Shown: positions 24,394 to 36,178, numbered from the stretch's first letter. The stretch: 64,000 nucleotides of DNA from Pogonophryne albipinna (GCA_028583405.1 JAPTMU010000090.1:186001-250000), one strand, 5' to 3'. Made by a program: numbers and translations. The notes: a model not told the origin generated them from the sequence alone.

Positions 24394-25721
24394 TATATAT
24401 ATATTTTTTCCCACGCCCCAAAATAAATAAATAAATATACCAATTTTAGGAAAAGTAACGAAGTTTGAGCAGTGTGGGTTTTATATTAACAGAGTTACAC
24501 ATATTTCAAAACGCCAAGTATAATAACTGCAGTTTGCCTCGCTGTCAGAATGACAAAGCTCCTCAGTGAAGCACAAGCCCATGTTTCTCACTACATTGCA
24601 CAACTTATTAAAAGGATCAGTTCAATGCCACTAATGTCGTCTTAGTGTTATTGCATGATGTTAAAATGGGTTTGCCATGAATTTAGAGATGGATTGTAAA
24701 CAATTTAAGTGTTTCTCAGTTACAAGGTTGTTGCTTTAATAAATGATGGTGCAGCACTGTAGGCCTACTGTAACTCTTTATATAGGCATTTTTTCCTTAA
24801 CAAATTGTTTTTGCGCTGATCAGGGGGTACTTGGCTGAATCTTTTCTTCAAAGGGGGTACATTATTGAAAAAAGCTTGAGAACCACTGCTGTAAGATATG
24901 GCCATCATTTTGCTTAAAACATTAATAGAAACATTTTCAATAATCTGTAAATGCTGCCTCTCATTTCTTTAGAGCATGTGGCTGTTCAGCATTTGCTTTA
25001 CCTCAGTTTAACTTAAAAAAAGAACATCTCCACGCCTTCAGAACATTTGTTAGAAATCTTTTGCTGCTTTAGTCCTCCTCCTCCTCCACCTATGTTTAGA
25101 AACACATCCATCCTGTTTTATTTTTAAGCTCAAAGTGTTCTACCCCGGGAATATCCTGTAGCTCACCTTATTATTTATAACACACTTTCTTCTTAACTAG
25201 CACAACATCTTTCAAGAACAAATGAAATCTAAGAACAAGTTGGCATGCGCGTGTCCTCGCTCAGGTATGAAGATGGAGGTCTCCTCTCCTGCCTGATGAC
25301 AACGTTGAAAAGATGCAGCCTTTATCTTCTGACACTCTGCTTTGTCGAGACCAGGGAGATGTAAAAGTATACGGAGCTTTTTCTCTAACCTGAACCACAC
25401 TCTACTTGTCTAGCCACATGCTCTAAAGAAAGAGAGGCAGTATTTAAAAAATATTGAAAATGTTTCTATTAATGTTTTAAACTAAATTATGGCCATATCT
25501 TACAGGTTAAAGGTGTTCTATCAAGCTTTTTTGGGTCTTCCCTTTCCTTTAGACATCACTATGTAACACTCGCGTTTCTATTGGCTAGCGCTCCAACACA
25601 TTGTACGTGATAGACTAAGGGGCGGGACATCTCTAAGCGGTTGACCAATAACAACAGAGCTAACCAATCAGATCAGACTGGGCTCTGGTTTCAGACAGAG
25701 GGTGCAAAGAGGTGCTGCAGC

Positions 25722-26888
25722 CAGGTCTGCCAAGTGGCCTGCTGGCCTGAGGATTTTTTTTTACACGTATTGTGAACGCAACGCTGCGCAAATGTGGGTC
25801 TGACTCTGCCTCACAGAGGGTGACTGGCTGTCTACATGATGTGGCCTGCCGACATGGCCACTTTCATACAGATCATACTAATGCCCTCGATTGGTCTCTG
25901 TGTGTCATTCAAGCTCGGGAGGGTGTGTGTGTATGTGTGGCGCGAGAGAGAGAAAGCGCGTGCACCGGTTACGTGTATTGTTGTTGTTAGCATCTGGTGC
26001 TAGCTAGCTGCGCTAACGGATATAAGGAGCTGTTTCAACAACAAGGTGGGGGGAGAGTCCTCTGCTGTCAGACTGAGAGATAACTACAGCTCAGGTGAGG
26101 TAAAGGACTCTGAGTGTTTAGAATCTAGATAGTTAACTTAGTATAAGTTATCTCAGTGGGTCTCAAACGGTTTGGTCACCATTTATGTAAACACATATTT
26201 CCATTTGAGGGGGGAGCGATTAGTAAAATATACATGAATAATACAAATAAAATGTTAACTAGGTGAAAAAAGGTAAGATAAACTTTTAAAACTTGTTGAG
26301 AGCTAAAACTAGTCTTTGCTGCTGCCTCAAAGAGGAGCAGGGGGAGAGAGGAGGGAGACAGGAGAGGCTGATTCAGGAGCACAGACACACTTACAACTAT
26401 AAATGAACCAAAAACAAATAAATATATAAGTTTCAATGTGTTTTCATATTGGATATGGTATGTTATTGGTTATGGCCATGTTCTTATGATTTTATGATTA
26501 TTTAAATGTATACAGTTCTGTTTCATATGGGTGTAGTCTCTTTATTTCCCCCTCAAAATGCACCAGATTGATGCATTTAAGTCCAACATTTAAAAAAAAA
26601 TCTTACCGGGGGAGCATGCCCCCGGACCCCCCTATAGGATTTGAGGTCCACCCCCACTTAAAATATGTTGACATGGATAGGTTCCTAAATAGATTTGCAC
26701 ATTTTTTTAAATAATAACCCATGTCCATATGTTTATTATTGGGTAGTAGATTTCAACTAGGGCTATCACTATGGGCAGCAACGCTGTAAATATTGACAAA
26801 TAAATCCAGCAAAATGGCACAAAAAACTGGTAGTGGCCTGTCTGGGTGTATAATGCCCGGCCTGACTTATTGTCTCAGTCCGGCCCTG
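25722..26888. mobile_element. hAT-type element nested in T1 MITE
   Basis: This 1167-bp insertion starts CAGGTCTGCCAAGTGG and ends CAGTCCGGCCCTG, flanked by a perfect 8-bp duplication GCTGCAGC (25714-25721, 26889-26896). The uninterrupted site GAGGTGCTGCAGCACAG is preserved in copies at 17275 and 35220. No intact transposase is seen. The interior appears composite, with GGGAGCATGCCCCCGGACCC and CAGTGGGTCTCAAACGG motifs typical of other DNA-element pieces. Confidence 0.9.
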
Positions 26889-26956
26889 GCTGCAGCACAG
26901 ACAGTATGAGAACAATAAAGAGCTTTTTGAATATTAAAGCATGGAGACATGTCACA

Positions 26957-28591
26957 GTAGAGACACTACATACTGATATACACCTGAACATCAGCAGGAG
27001 AGGACTCTTTAAAGTAGAGACACTACATACTGATATACACCTGAACATCAGCAGGAGAGGACTCTTTAAAGTAGATACACTACGTACTGATATACACCTG
27101 AACATCAGCAGGAGAGGACTCTTTAAAGTAGATACACTACATACTGATATGCACCTGAACATCAGCAGGAGAGGACACTTTAAAGTAGAGACACTACATA
27201 CTGATATACACCTGAACATCAGCAGGAGAGGACTCTTTAAAGTAGAGACACTACATACTGATATACACCTGAACATCAGCAGGAGAGGACTCTTTAAAGT
27301 AGAGACACTACATACTGATATACACCTGAACATCAGCAGGAGAGGACTCTTTAAAGTAGAGACACTACGTACTGATATACACCTGATCATCAGCAGGAGA
27401 GGACTCTTTAAAGTAGAGACACTACATACTGATATACACCTGAACATCAGCAGGAGAGGACTCTTTAAAGTAGAGACACTACATACTGATACACCTGAAC
27501 ATCAGCAGGAGAGGACTCTTTAAAGTAGAGACACTACATACTGATATACACCTGAACATCAGCAGGAGAGGACTCTTTAAAGTAGAGACACTACATACTG
27601 ATATACACCTGAACATCAGCAGGAGAGGACTCTTTAAAGTAGAGACACTACATACTGATATACACCTGAACATCAGCAGGAGAGGACTCTTTAAAGTAGA
27701 TACACTACGTACTGATATACACCTGAACATCAGCAGGAGAGGACTCTTTAAAGTAGATACACTACATACTGATATGCACCTGAACATCAGCAGGAGAGGA
27801 CACTTTAAAGTAGAGACACTACATACTGATATACACCTGAACATCAGCAGGAGAGGACTCTTTAAAGTAGAGACACTACATACTGATATACACCTGAACA
27901 TCAACAGGAGAGGACTCTTTAAAGTAGAGACACTACATACTGATATACACCTGAACATCAACAGGAGAGGACTCTTTAAAGTAGAGACACTACATACTGA
28001 TATACACCTGGGCATCAGCAGGAGAGGACTCTTTAAAGTAGAGACACTACATACTGATATACACCTGAACATCAGCAGGAGAGGACTCTTTAAAGTAGAG
28101 ACACTACATACTGATATACACCTGAACATCAGCAGGAGAGGACTCTTTAAAGTAGAGACACTACGTACTGATATACACCTGAACATCAGCATGAGAGGAC
28201 TCTTTAAAGTAGAGACACTACATACTGATATACACCTGAACATCAGCAGGAGAGGACTCTTTAAAGTAGATACACTACATACTGATATGCACCTGAACAT
28301 CAGCAGGAGAGGACTCTTTAAAGTAGAGACACTACTGATATACACCTGAACATCAGCAGGAGAGGACTCTTTAAAGTAGAGACACTACTGATATACACCT
28401 GAACATCAGCAGGAGAGTACTCTTTAAAGTAGAGACACTACATACTGATATACACCTGAACATCAGCAGGAGAGGACTCTTTAAAGTAGAGACACTACTG
28501 ATATACACCTGAACATCAGCAGGAGAGGACTCTTTAAAGTAGAGACACTACTGATATACACCTGAACATCAGCAAGAGAGGACTCTTTTAA
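26957..28591 (+). repeat. 57-bp minisatellite array C (about 29 units)
   Basis: Same unit as array A. Four units near the 3' end lack 4 bp (ACACTACTGATATAC), one near 27487 lacks 2 bp (CTGATACACCTG), which breaks the open frame. Variant units form a repeating pattern: GTAGATACACTACGTACTG then GATATGCACCTG with GGACACTTT recurs 625 bp later, meaning eleven units were copied as a block. Confidence 0.97.
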
Positions 28592-29258
28592 TAGTAAAGT
28601 TAAGCTATCTGGAGGCCTTTCTTAACAGTAATATACTTCTCATGTTAGTACAGGAGCCTTGGGGTTAATTATACCTCAACATCTCCAGTATATCGGCTCT
28701 ACTTTAAATAGCTATTCTGTATTTATATGCGCTGGCATTAAAGAGTGCCAGATGGATAATATCAGGCAGGAGACAAAAGACATGTCTGAAAGGTACTTCA
28801 CGATGCAGCCAGAAGAGAAAGCGATTTGTTCTGTTGTGAGAGGGATATACTTGTAGAAAGGTCTGTGAAATCCTGGCACAGTGTAATGCAGATATTCAAG
28901 AGGAGCTTCTGTTTCTCTGTCATGCAAATTAACCACCTGAAGGGAAAACAAATTGAAGACCAGAGAATAAGTGCTCACGATTCAATCAACTTCAAACTCT
29001 TTGATCGTAGGGTTTTTGGAAATTGCCTGTACGGATTAGTTTTTTGCAAAATGTGGACAAAAAACAATGGTCCCCAAACCAAAAGTGCCTACTTATTAAA
29101 ATGGACATATTAAAAAGATAAAGGTTATATATAATTCTCTGTGTCAATCAGATGTATTTTTCTTTTGAATTATTAAAAAGACAAATACATCTGATTGAGA
29201 GCTGTGACACAAAAAACAAGTTGGTAAACTTTTAAATAAAGGCGTGGACTGGCCGTCT

Positions 29259-29631
<373 letters not shown>

Positions 29632-29710
<79 letters not shown>
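29632..29710. repeat. (GT)n microsatellite beside exon 5 donor
   Basis: About 79 bp of GT on the plus strand, hence (CA)n in the slc49a4 transcript. It begins about ten bases into intron 5, after GTAAGCAACAAA. CA-repeat RNA is a known binding site for hnRNP L (family knowledge). Confidence 0.97.
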
Positions 29711-29713
<3 letters not shown>

Positions 29714-29721
29714 TTGCTTAC

Positions 29722-29830
29722 CTGGCTGATTTTAGCGGGTGTAAGCACCATGTCCAGGACTCCTGCCCAGCCGGCGATCACTCCTGTGGGGACCGCATAG
29801 GCCAGCGCTATCATCAGGAAGCGCACGTTA
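29722..29830 (-). CDS. slc49a4: slc49a4 coding exon 5 (TM7)
   Basis: This 109-bp exon encodes [20 protein letters not shown] followed by [16 protein letters not shown]. It aligns to human [20 protein letters not shown] and onward, with the conserved GWxGVLD pattern. It corresponds to TM7, the first helix of the C-terminal MFS half. The acceptor is TCCTTTAG and the donor CAG|GTAAGC is strong. A (CA)n microsatellite of about 78 bp begins roughly ten bases into the following intron on the transcribed strand. The exon ends on a codon boundary after Gln, and exon 6 continues VDAGWIGFW in frame. Confidence 0.95.
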
Positions 29831-30896
29831 CTAAAGGAGACACAGATTTAAAATTCAATTCACATAAAGAGTCTTACAAGTCAATTGTCTGTGTTCTGGT
29901 TCTCCCATATGAATGGGTGCTTTGAACAGGTGTGCCTGTGAATCACTAGATGAAAACCCAAAGCCAACGACATAAAAATAAGTTATTGTATTCAGTTTGT
30001 CAATGCACTTGAAGCCAAAACAATGCCTGTCTTTCTTACAGTACCTAAATGTATCCCGATTGTTTAAACAGACAATAAGGACAACTTAAGATAAAATAAT
30101 AAAAAAGCATCTTTGATGAGATAAACAAGAACTATTCCTGAATGTCTTTAAAGTGTAGGACAAACTGTAGTTGATAGCTGGACCTACAGTTATTTTGGTT
30201 TGTTGTGTTGTTCCCCTCTGGTTGATTTATTATCCACACACACTCAACGCTTCTAAGAAAAAGACTGTTGGGATAATTTTGTAGGCAGGTTGGTCCCATT
30301 GCTGTCCTCTGGGTAAAAATATCTTGACTTCTCAAGTATACAAATCAAGCTCCACAGGGAACCAATAAATAGTTCACCGCACATCAATGATTAATTGACA
30401 CAGTTTCTTGTTTGGCATACGAGTAGAAGTAGTAGTGATCAGTCCAGACTTATAATGGGTCGGGTCAGTAGTTTTAAAACTACTTTGAGTCTAAGCGTAA
30501 CAGAATTTGAACATTTAGATTTGTTTGGTGCACATGTGTTGGTCAGATTAAGGTCTGTTATCTTTTCAGTTTAAAATAGATAGGGTTAAAATGATTGAAT
30601 ATCCTGCAAATATAATTTTTGTTTAGGGGCATCAGGTAGGAAATACCATGGAGATTTGCTTTAGAGGAGACATTTCAGTCAGTCAATGTTGTCCTCACTT
30701 AACAACAGCTGTGTTATCAAATATGTTTTGGGGCTCCAGAAAAAAACCCGTATTTGGTGGCAGAGGGGGAAAGTGGCTCTTTTGATAGTAAAGGTTGCAG
30801 ACCTCTGCCCTAAACCAACTTACTGTAATGAGTAAAACGCAACATTATTCATTTACAACAACATCATAAAGGTTAAAGCAGTAAGTCATTCTTATC

Positions 30897-31429
30897 TTAA
30901 AGGGGACCTATCATGCAAAATGCACCTGTGTACGTGTGGATGCACCGGTGCACCTGTGTACGTGTGGATGCACCGGTGCGTCAGGGAACTCACCAAGTGT
31001 CAGAAAACACAACCGTCTCTCTTTTCCTCCATACCCAAATCTCTAAAAACGGGGCTGGAACGGATCCGATACAGATTTGAAATATCTCTGACGTCAGAAA
31101 CAAGGAGCTCCGCCTATATGGGCAACTCTCCACCTATCAGGGGAATGAGAGGTTGCCGTGGCATGGTAACAGCATGGTAACAGCATAGTAACATGACACT
31201 CGTGCCTCGCCCCCCTCCTTTGCAGGGGGGCGTGGTCAGCTGCAGCTCATTTGCCACAGAATCAGCCCTTGTGAAGACAGGGCTGGAATAGAGCAAATAG
31301 AGCGAAATGAGGCATGGCTAAAATGCATGATCTGTTTGGTATTTTGAAAAAAAGACTTCACAGACATGTTTTATATAGGTATGGCCCTACAATATATTAT
31401 TCAAATATAGCATGATAGGTCCACTTTAA
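30897..31429 (-). mobile_element. T2 TTAA MITE with 28-bp tandem duplication
   Basis: It begins TTAAAGGGGACCTATCATGC and ends GCATGATAGGTCCACTTTAA. The body matches the T2 copy at 514-781 on the opposite strand (CCATACCCAAATCTCTAAAA, GGGAATGAGAGGTTGCC). In the subterminal zone a 28-bp unit GCACCTGTGTACGTGTGG plus ATGCACCGGT is present exactly twice in tandem (30922-30949, 30950-30977). Confidence 0.9.
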
Positions 31430-32902
31430 GGTTGTTCTACTTTCCTTTCCATTGGCCCATTGATAAATCAGCACATCTTCTCAACACTAGCCAAGTGTAT
31501 GGCTTATGAAGTTATCAGGTGAAATGAAACTGTACGAACAGGTGATAAAAATAAGCATCCCCTCGCGGCTGTAATGAACAGCTTCAGGCTGCAGATCGTG
31601 TGCTGCAGGGTCTGATCCGAGCTGTCAGCTGATGTCTCACAGTGTGCTCTGATCAACAGGAGACACAAAGAGAAAGAGACACCTCCATATGCCTCGTTAT
31701 GTATGCATATCCATATCTATGGCACCCCTCCAATCACATGCAACCCAATTACAATCACTTGGAACACCCGCGATTATCACCTTCGCCCAATGAGGTGGCA
31801 TGCTGATTTAAATCAGTGGCACCTCCTCGACCCAAACTATATGATTAGAATCATTGGGCGACTGACAAATGAGCCGCGGCTGGCACACCAGGCGACAGAT
31901 TCATGGATCGTTTTGTTTTCCTGCTCCATTTTCTTCTTATGGACCCTGGATTTATATTCTTGTTCATTATAATGCAGGCGGCATCCTGAGCAGTATCATG
32001 AGGGACATCTGGAGAACACCTTGGGCCTCCTGCATCCCCGCTATGTCTTCAAACGCTCAACACACACACTTATAAAGTTCACACACACACCTACAGACAG
32101 TCTTTGTGTTGCAGACTACACAGGGAACTTGTCCCCAGACACAAAGCCCTGTTGCTGTAAACATGCACACCCTTTTCCCTTTCCTGACACTGGTTCACTT
32201 CTAACAATGAATCTCTTTTATCCGCAGACTGCTTTGAGTCCGCAGAAAAACAAACACTGCTGTCTTGTACTGAGCAGTCTGAAGCTACTTGGCCTTGGGG
32301 AGAGTATCGAGGGACGGTCATAAAAAGCACCGTGATGGAGCACCCTCTTCGCCCTCCTCCCTGCACCCTTTTCATTAACCTTGCCATAACAGCAAGAAAT
32401 CAATATCCATGCACCTTTTGCAGAGTCCGGGTGCTTATTTAGATAGCCAAATGTGAGCTAGCAGACTTGTAAGTGAGAGGAAATGTGTTTTCCCTTTCCT
32501 CTCCTGATGGTAATAAAATATTTCCGAAGAAGCCCCAGAGCTGGCGGTGTCATCAGCTAAGTGCCATTTGTCCTTGGCAGACCCGGTCGGAGATCAATGC
32601 ATCAAGACGACAACTTTCAGAGCTACAGTGAGTGTGAGGGGGCTGGGGATCATCAATACTCAGGCTTTGGGCTGTTGAGCATTCCCACGCACTGTGATCA
32701 GAATACAATGCTAACTTTTACACCTTGTGCAAAGACATTCAGGCTCCAATTACACTGCTGCTGAGGAGGCAGATGTGAACAGCTGGAAGCACACATGATG
32801 CTGAACATCATTAACCAGTGCTCAGACTCTGACAGTCTAAATGGATGAACAGAAACACGTGTATCAGGCAGAGTAACTGACTAGTTGGCTTCCACCTCAT
32901 AA

Positions 32903-33108
32903 GATGGACTTTTATTAATCCCTCGTGGGGAAATTGTTTCTCTGCATTTGACCCATTCTAGTGTTAGGAGCAGTGTGCTGCCATTTTGAACGGCGCCTGG
33001 GGAGCAGTGTGGGGAACGGTGCCTTGCTCAGGGACACCACGGTAGTACTTGGTCTTGCCGGGACTTGAACTGGTGACCTTCCAGTTGCCAAGCCAAGTCC
33101 CTATCGAC
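32903..33108 (-). mobile_element. tRNA-SINE-like interspersed repeat
   Basis: On the minus strand it reads CACCAGTTCAAGTCCCGGC, close to a pol III B box (GGTTCRANNCC), followed by GAGCAAGGCACC, CACTGCTCCTAACACTAG and AATGCAGAGAAACAATTTCC, ending GGGATTAATAAAAGTCC. This arrangement fits a tRNA-derived fish SINE with a LINE-like tail. Part of the same tail occurs inside the hAT MITE at 21408-21977. The A box is not clear. Confidence 0.65.
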
Positions 33109-33329
33109 ATTCATGTAATTGATGAGGCTACAGAATGTAAGCATAGTGTCAGCTCCTGGATGCAAACTGGTCCAATCCGATGGCTCCATACTGATATTTT
33201 TAAGCAGATCAGGTATCATCCACCAATCCACTTTAAATACAGTTTACCCATCAATGGCATTACAAATGATTTATGCTGCATTTTATTCATAGATCATGGA
33301 AGAAATCTCATTTTTAGTCACACAGCAAG

Positions 33330-33592
33330 TAATAATAATAATAATACTACATATATAGCGCTTTTCCTGGAGCTCAAAGCGCTTTACAAGCAAGTAAAAA
33401 AGAAAAATAACAGTTAATGGGCGTCTACCAATCAGAGAGTCAATGCTTCGATCCCCAGCCTCTGCAGTCGACATGTCAAAGTGACCTTGGGGAAGATACT
33501 TAACCCTAAATTGTCCCCATAGTGTCCGGTATTAAAGTGTATGTAAGTTGCTTTGGATAAATGACATGTAATGTAATAAAATGTGGTTAATT
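33330..33592 (+). mobile_element. Short retroelement copy
   Basis: It has ATATAGCGCTTTTCCTGGAG, GATCCCCAGCCTCTGCAGTC, GACCTTGGGGAAGATACTTA and ends AAGTTGCTTTGGATAAATGA CATGTAATGTAATAAAATG, a tail type common among teleost SINE/LINE repeats. Preceded by a short (AAT)n run at 33331-33345. Non-coding. Confidence 0.6.
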
Positions 33593-33682
33593 CAGTGAGG
33601 CATTTGAACAAAGAGCACTGGGATATGATCAGGGATGTCGAGGAATTGTTTTGTAAAAGACAAATCTGGATCCATGCATCCC

Positions 33683-34833
33683 TTAAAGGGGGGGTAGGTA
33701 AGTTTCAGAAACCGGCTCGAGTGCACTAAAATTTGAAAGTACACAGCCGAAAAGAATCCGCCCCTTCCTTCAGACTTCCTTACAGAGCACCTCCTCCAAC
33801 ACACATGAACGCGCACATAACTTAGGTTGGCTATATAGTTCAGGGGAATTGTAAACCATACAAAACCTGTCCAAGAGAAAAAGAGCGACCACGGCGTCAG
33901 ATTTCAACTCGGTGTGTATGGGGGTTATTCCCTATCTTTATTCAAGAGCGTGGTATTTACATTTGAGAGCATACTTTATTGATTTCCTTCACTCAAACCC
34001 TGTCATCGCACCAAAGAGTAACCGCCCTTACGGGACGCTGTAATAAGTAAAACGAACGCACCCGCAAGGACACCTGGCCTCCTATTGGTTGAGGGATTTT
34101 GACAGGATTGTTGCACAAAAGTTTCGAGCGCGCAGAGAATAAATCTGAGAGCAGAAAAAATCCGTAAGCAGCAATATATCTGAGTGCAAGCGTACAGTTT
34201 GAGCAGAAGCAGAGCAAATCTAAGTGCAAGCAGGCACTGTTTGAGTGCGAGGACAGGGTTTGAGGGAAATAAATACATAAAGTATGCTCTCAAATTTAAA
34301 TACCACGCTCTTGAATAAAGATAGGGAATAACCCCCATAGGTGTGTTCCATCAGTAGTCGCCATCGTTGAAAAGCAACTCCGATATTGACTCTGGTTTGA
34401 ATTCTCCTAGTTTCCACTTTGTTTTTGTTCCTAATTTGCTCCGTAACATTATTTCTTTTGCCACCAGTAGACGATGTTGAACCTAACTCTGCCATGGTGA
34501 AAGTGGCCGCCTGTTGCTGGCGAGTCATTGAAGTACTGCTGCAATGCACGCCCAATGACGGCACGCCCAATGAGGGCACGAGATACATTTGTGCGTGCAC
34601 GAGATGGAAGGCTGACAGACAGGACGGCAATCCAATCCGTTTAGCCGGCCCGGCTAAACGGATTGGTCGTACTTTTTACAGTATTACGGCTTCCACAGAT
34701 GAAATTTTTTTATGGATTTTTTGTCAAAGCACTTAAGATATGCATTGCTATCGGGATGTTAAGAGCATTCCATGGAATATAACAAAAAGTGTATCTCGAG
34801 CCGGTTTCTCAAACTTACCTACCCCCCCTTTAA
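33683..34833 (+). mobile_element. T3 TTAA MITE with nested TIR element
   Basis: The ends TTAAAGGGGGGGTAGGTAAG and CTTACCTACCCCCCCTTTAA are inverted and flanked by TTAA. The body matches the T3 copies at 5111 and 11732, but is expanded to 1151 bp by an internal insertion at about 33918-34338. The interior also carries a short local duplication, CGCCCAATGACGGCACGCCC. Confidence 0.88.
33918..34338. mobile_element. TIR element nested in T3 MITE
   Basis: It begins ATGGGGGTTATTCCCTATCT and ends with the complement AGATAGGGAATAACCCCCAT. The inverted repeats continue for more than 40 bp (TTATTCAAGAGCGTGGTATT against AATACCACGCTCTTGAATAA). The flanks CGGTGTGT and AGGTGTGT match at 7 of 8 positions, suggesting an 8-bp target duplication. 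Non-coding. Confidence 0.8.
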
Positions 34834-34983
34834 TTGTCTGTCTGTGACTGGTGGTGATTATTAATACACTAAAGGCTTCAAAGTCTGAGATCATTAAAAC
34901 ACGATCGCAGCACACAGTGGATTTATGTTAGTATTTAAATTTGAATCAGTTAAGGGAACTGATAAATGCAATGAGACTTCAAA

Positions 34984-35911
34984 TTAAAGAGCCTATGATG
35001 CTTTTTGGGGTTTTCCCTTTCTTGTAGTGTGTTATATAGGTTTGTGTGCATGTCAATGGTCTGCAATGGCAACGATTATATTGGCTAGCGCTCAAACACA
35101 TTGTACCTGATAGACTAAGGGGCGGGACATCTCTTAAGCGGTTGACCAATCACAACAGAGCCGGCCAGCTAACCAATCAGAGCAGACTGGGCTCTGGTTT
35201 CAGACAGAGGGTGAAAAGAGGTGCTGCAGCACAGGCAGTATGAGAACAATAAAGAGCTTTTTGAACATTAAAGCATGGAGACATGTAGAGACACTACATA
35301 CTGATATACACCTGAACATCAGCAGGAGAGGACTCTTTAAAGTAGAGACACTACATACTGATATACACCTGAACATCAGCAGGAGAGGACTCTTTAAAGT
35401 AGAGACACTACATACTGATATACACCTGAACATCAGCAGGAGAGGACTCTTTAAAGTAGAGACACTACATACTGATATACACCTGAACATCAGCAGGAGA
35501 GGACTCTTTAAAGCAGAGACACTACATACTGATATACACCTGAACATCAGCAGGAGAGGACTCTTTAAAGTAGAGACACTACATACTGATATACACCTGA
35601 ACATCAGCAGGAGAGGACTCTTTAAAGTAGAGACACTACATACTGATATACACCTGAACATCAGCAGGAGAGGACTCTTTAAAGTAGAGACACTACATAC
35701 TGATATACACCTGAACATCAGCAGGAGAGGACTCTTTAAAGCAGAGACACTACATACTGATATACACCTGAACATCAGCAGGAGAGGACTCTTTAAAGTA
35801 GAGACACTACATACTGATATACACCTGAACATCAGCAGGAGAGGACTCTTTAAAGTAGAGACACTACATACTGATATGAAGCTGAACATTAGCATAATGG
35901 GGCCGCTTTAA
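34984..35911 (+). mobile_element. T1 TTAA MITE with 57-bp array (copy D), full length
   Basis: The cleanest T1 copy: TTAAAGAGCCTATGATGC at the left, GCATAATGGGGCCGCTTTAA at the right, 928 bp. The body up to GACATGTAGAGAC is about 300 bp and the rest is eleven 57-bp units. The final unit, GTAGAGACACTACATACTGA TATGAAGCTGAACATTAGCA plus the terminus, is exactly 57 bp and ends on TTAA. Confidence 0.93.
35285..35911 (+). repeat. 57-bp minisatellite array D (11 units)
   Basis: Exactly eleven 57-bp units (627 bp), nearly homogeneous; two carry GCAGAGAC instead of GTAGAGAC, spaced 228 bp (four units) apart. The last unit is the element's 3' terminus. Open on both strands because of the unit length; not a gene. 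Confidence 0.97.
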
Positions 35912-36178
35912 CCGAGCCATTCAATCTTTCAGTATTAAATATAAATGCATGGCTCTTTAAAGTTGTATTCCTTTGTTTCTAAAGGGTCTGTCTGCTACCT
36001 GCATGAGTGCATATGGAAACATTAGACTCGGAAATCAGTTTTCTGTTTGCTCCGTCCCTGCAGGATATCTATAAGTCTAGATGCTGCTGGATTGAGATAC
36101 AGCCTCACTGGAAAGCTGCCTATCACTGGTGGAACAGAAACCCTCCCAGCTGCATGGCCTAGTTAAGTTGGCCGGTCT

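Larger units (their letters stand above)
25507..28591 (+). mobile_element. T1 TTAA MITE with nested hAT and long 57-bp array (copy C)
   Basis: It starts TTAAAGGTGTTCTATCAAGC, continues with the T1 body (GGGGCGGGACATCTCTAAGC, CAGACTGGGCTCTGGTTTCA), is interrupted at 25714-25721 by a hAT, resumes at 26889 (GCTGCAGCACAGACAGTATG) and passes through GACATGTCACAGTAGAG into about 29 repeat units. It ends at TTAA 28588-28591 inside a standard unit (AGAGGACTCTTTTAA) and lacks the diverged terminal unit seen in the other copies. Confidence 0.88.
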
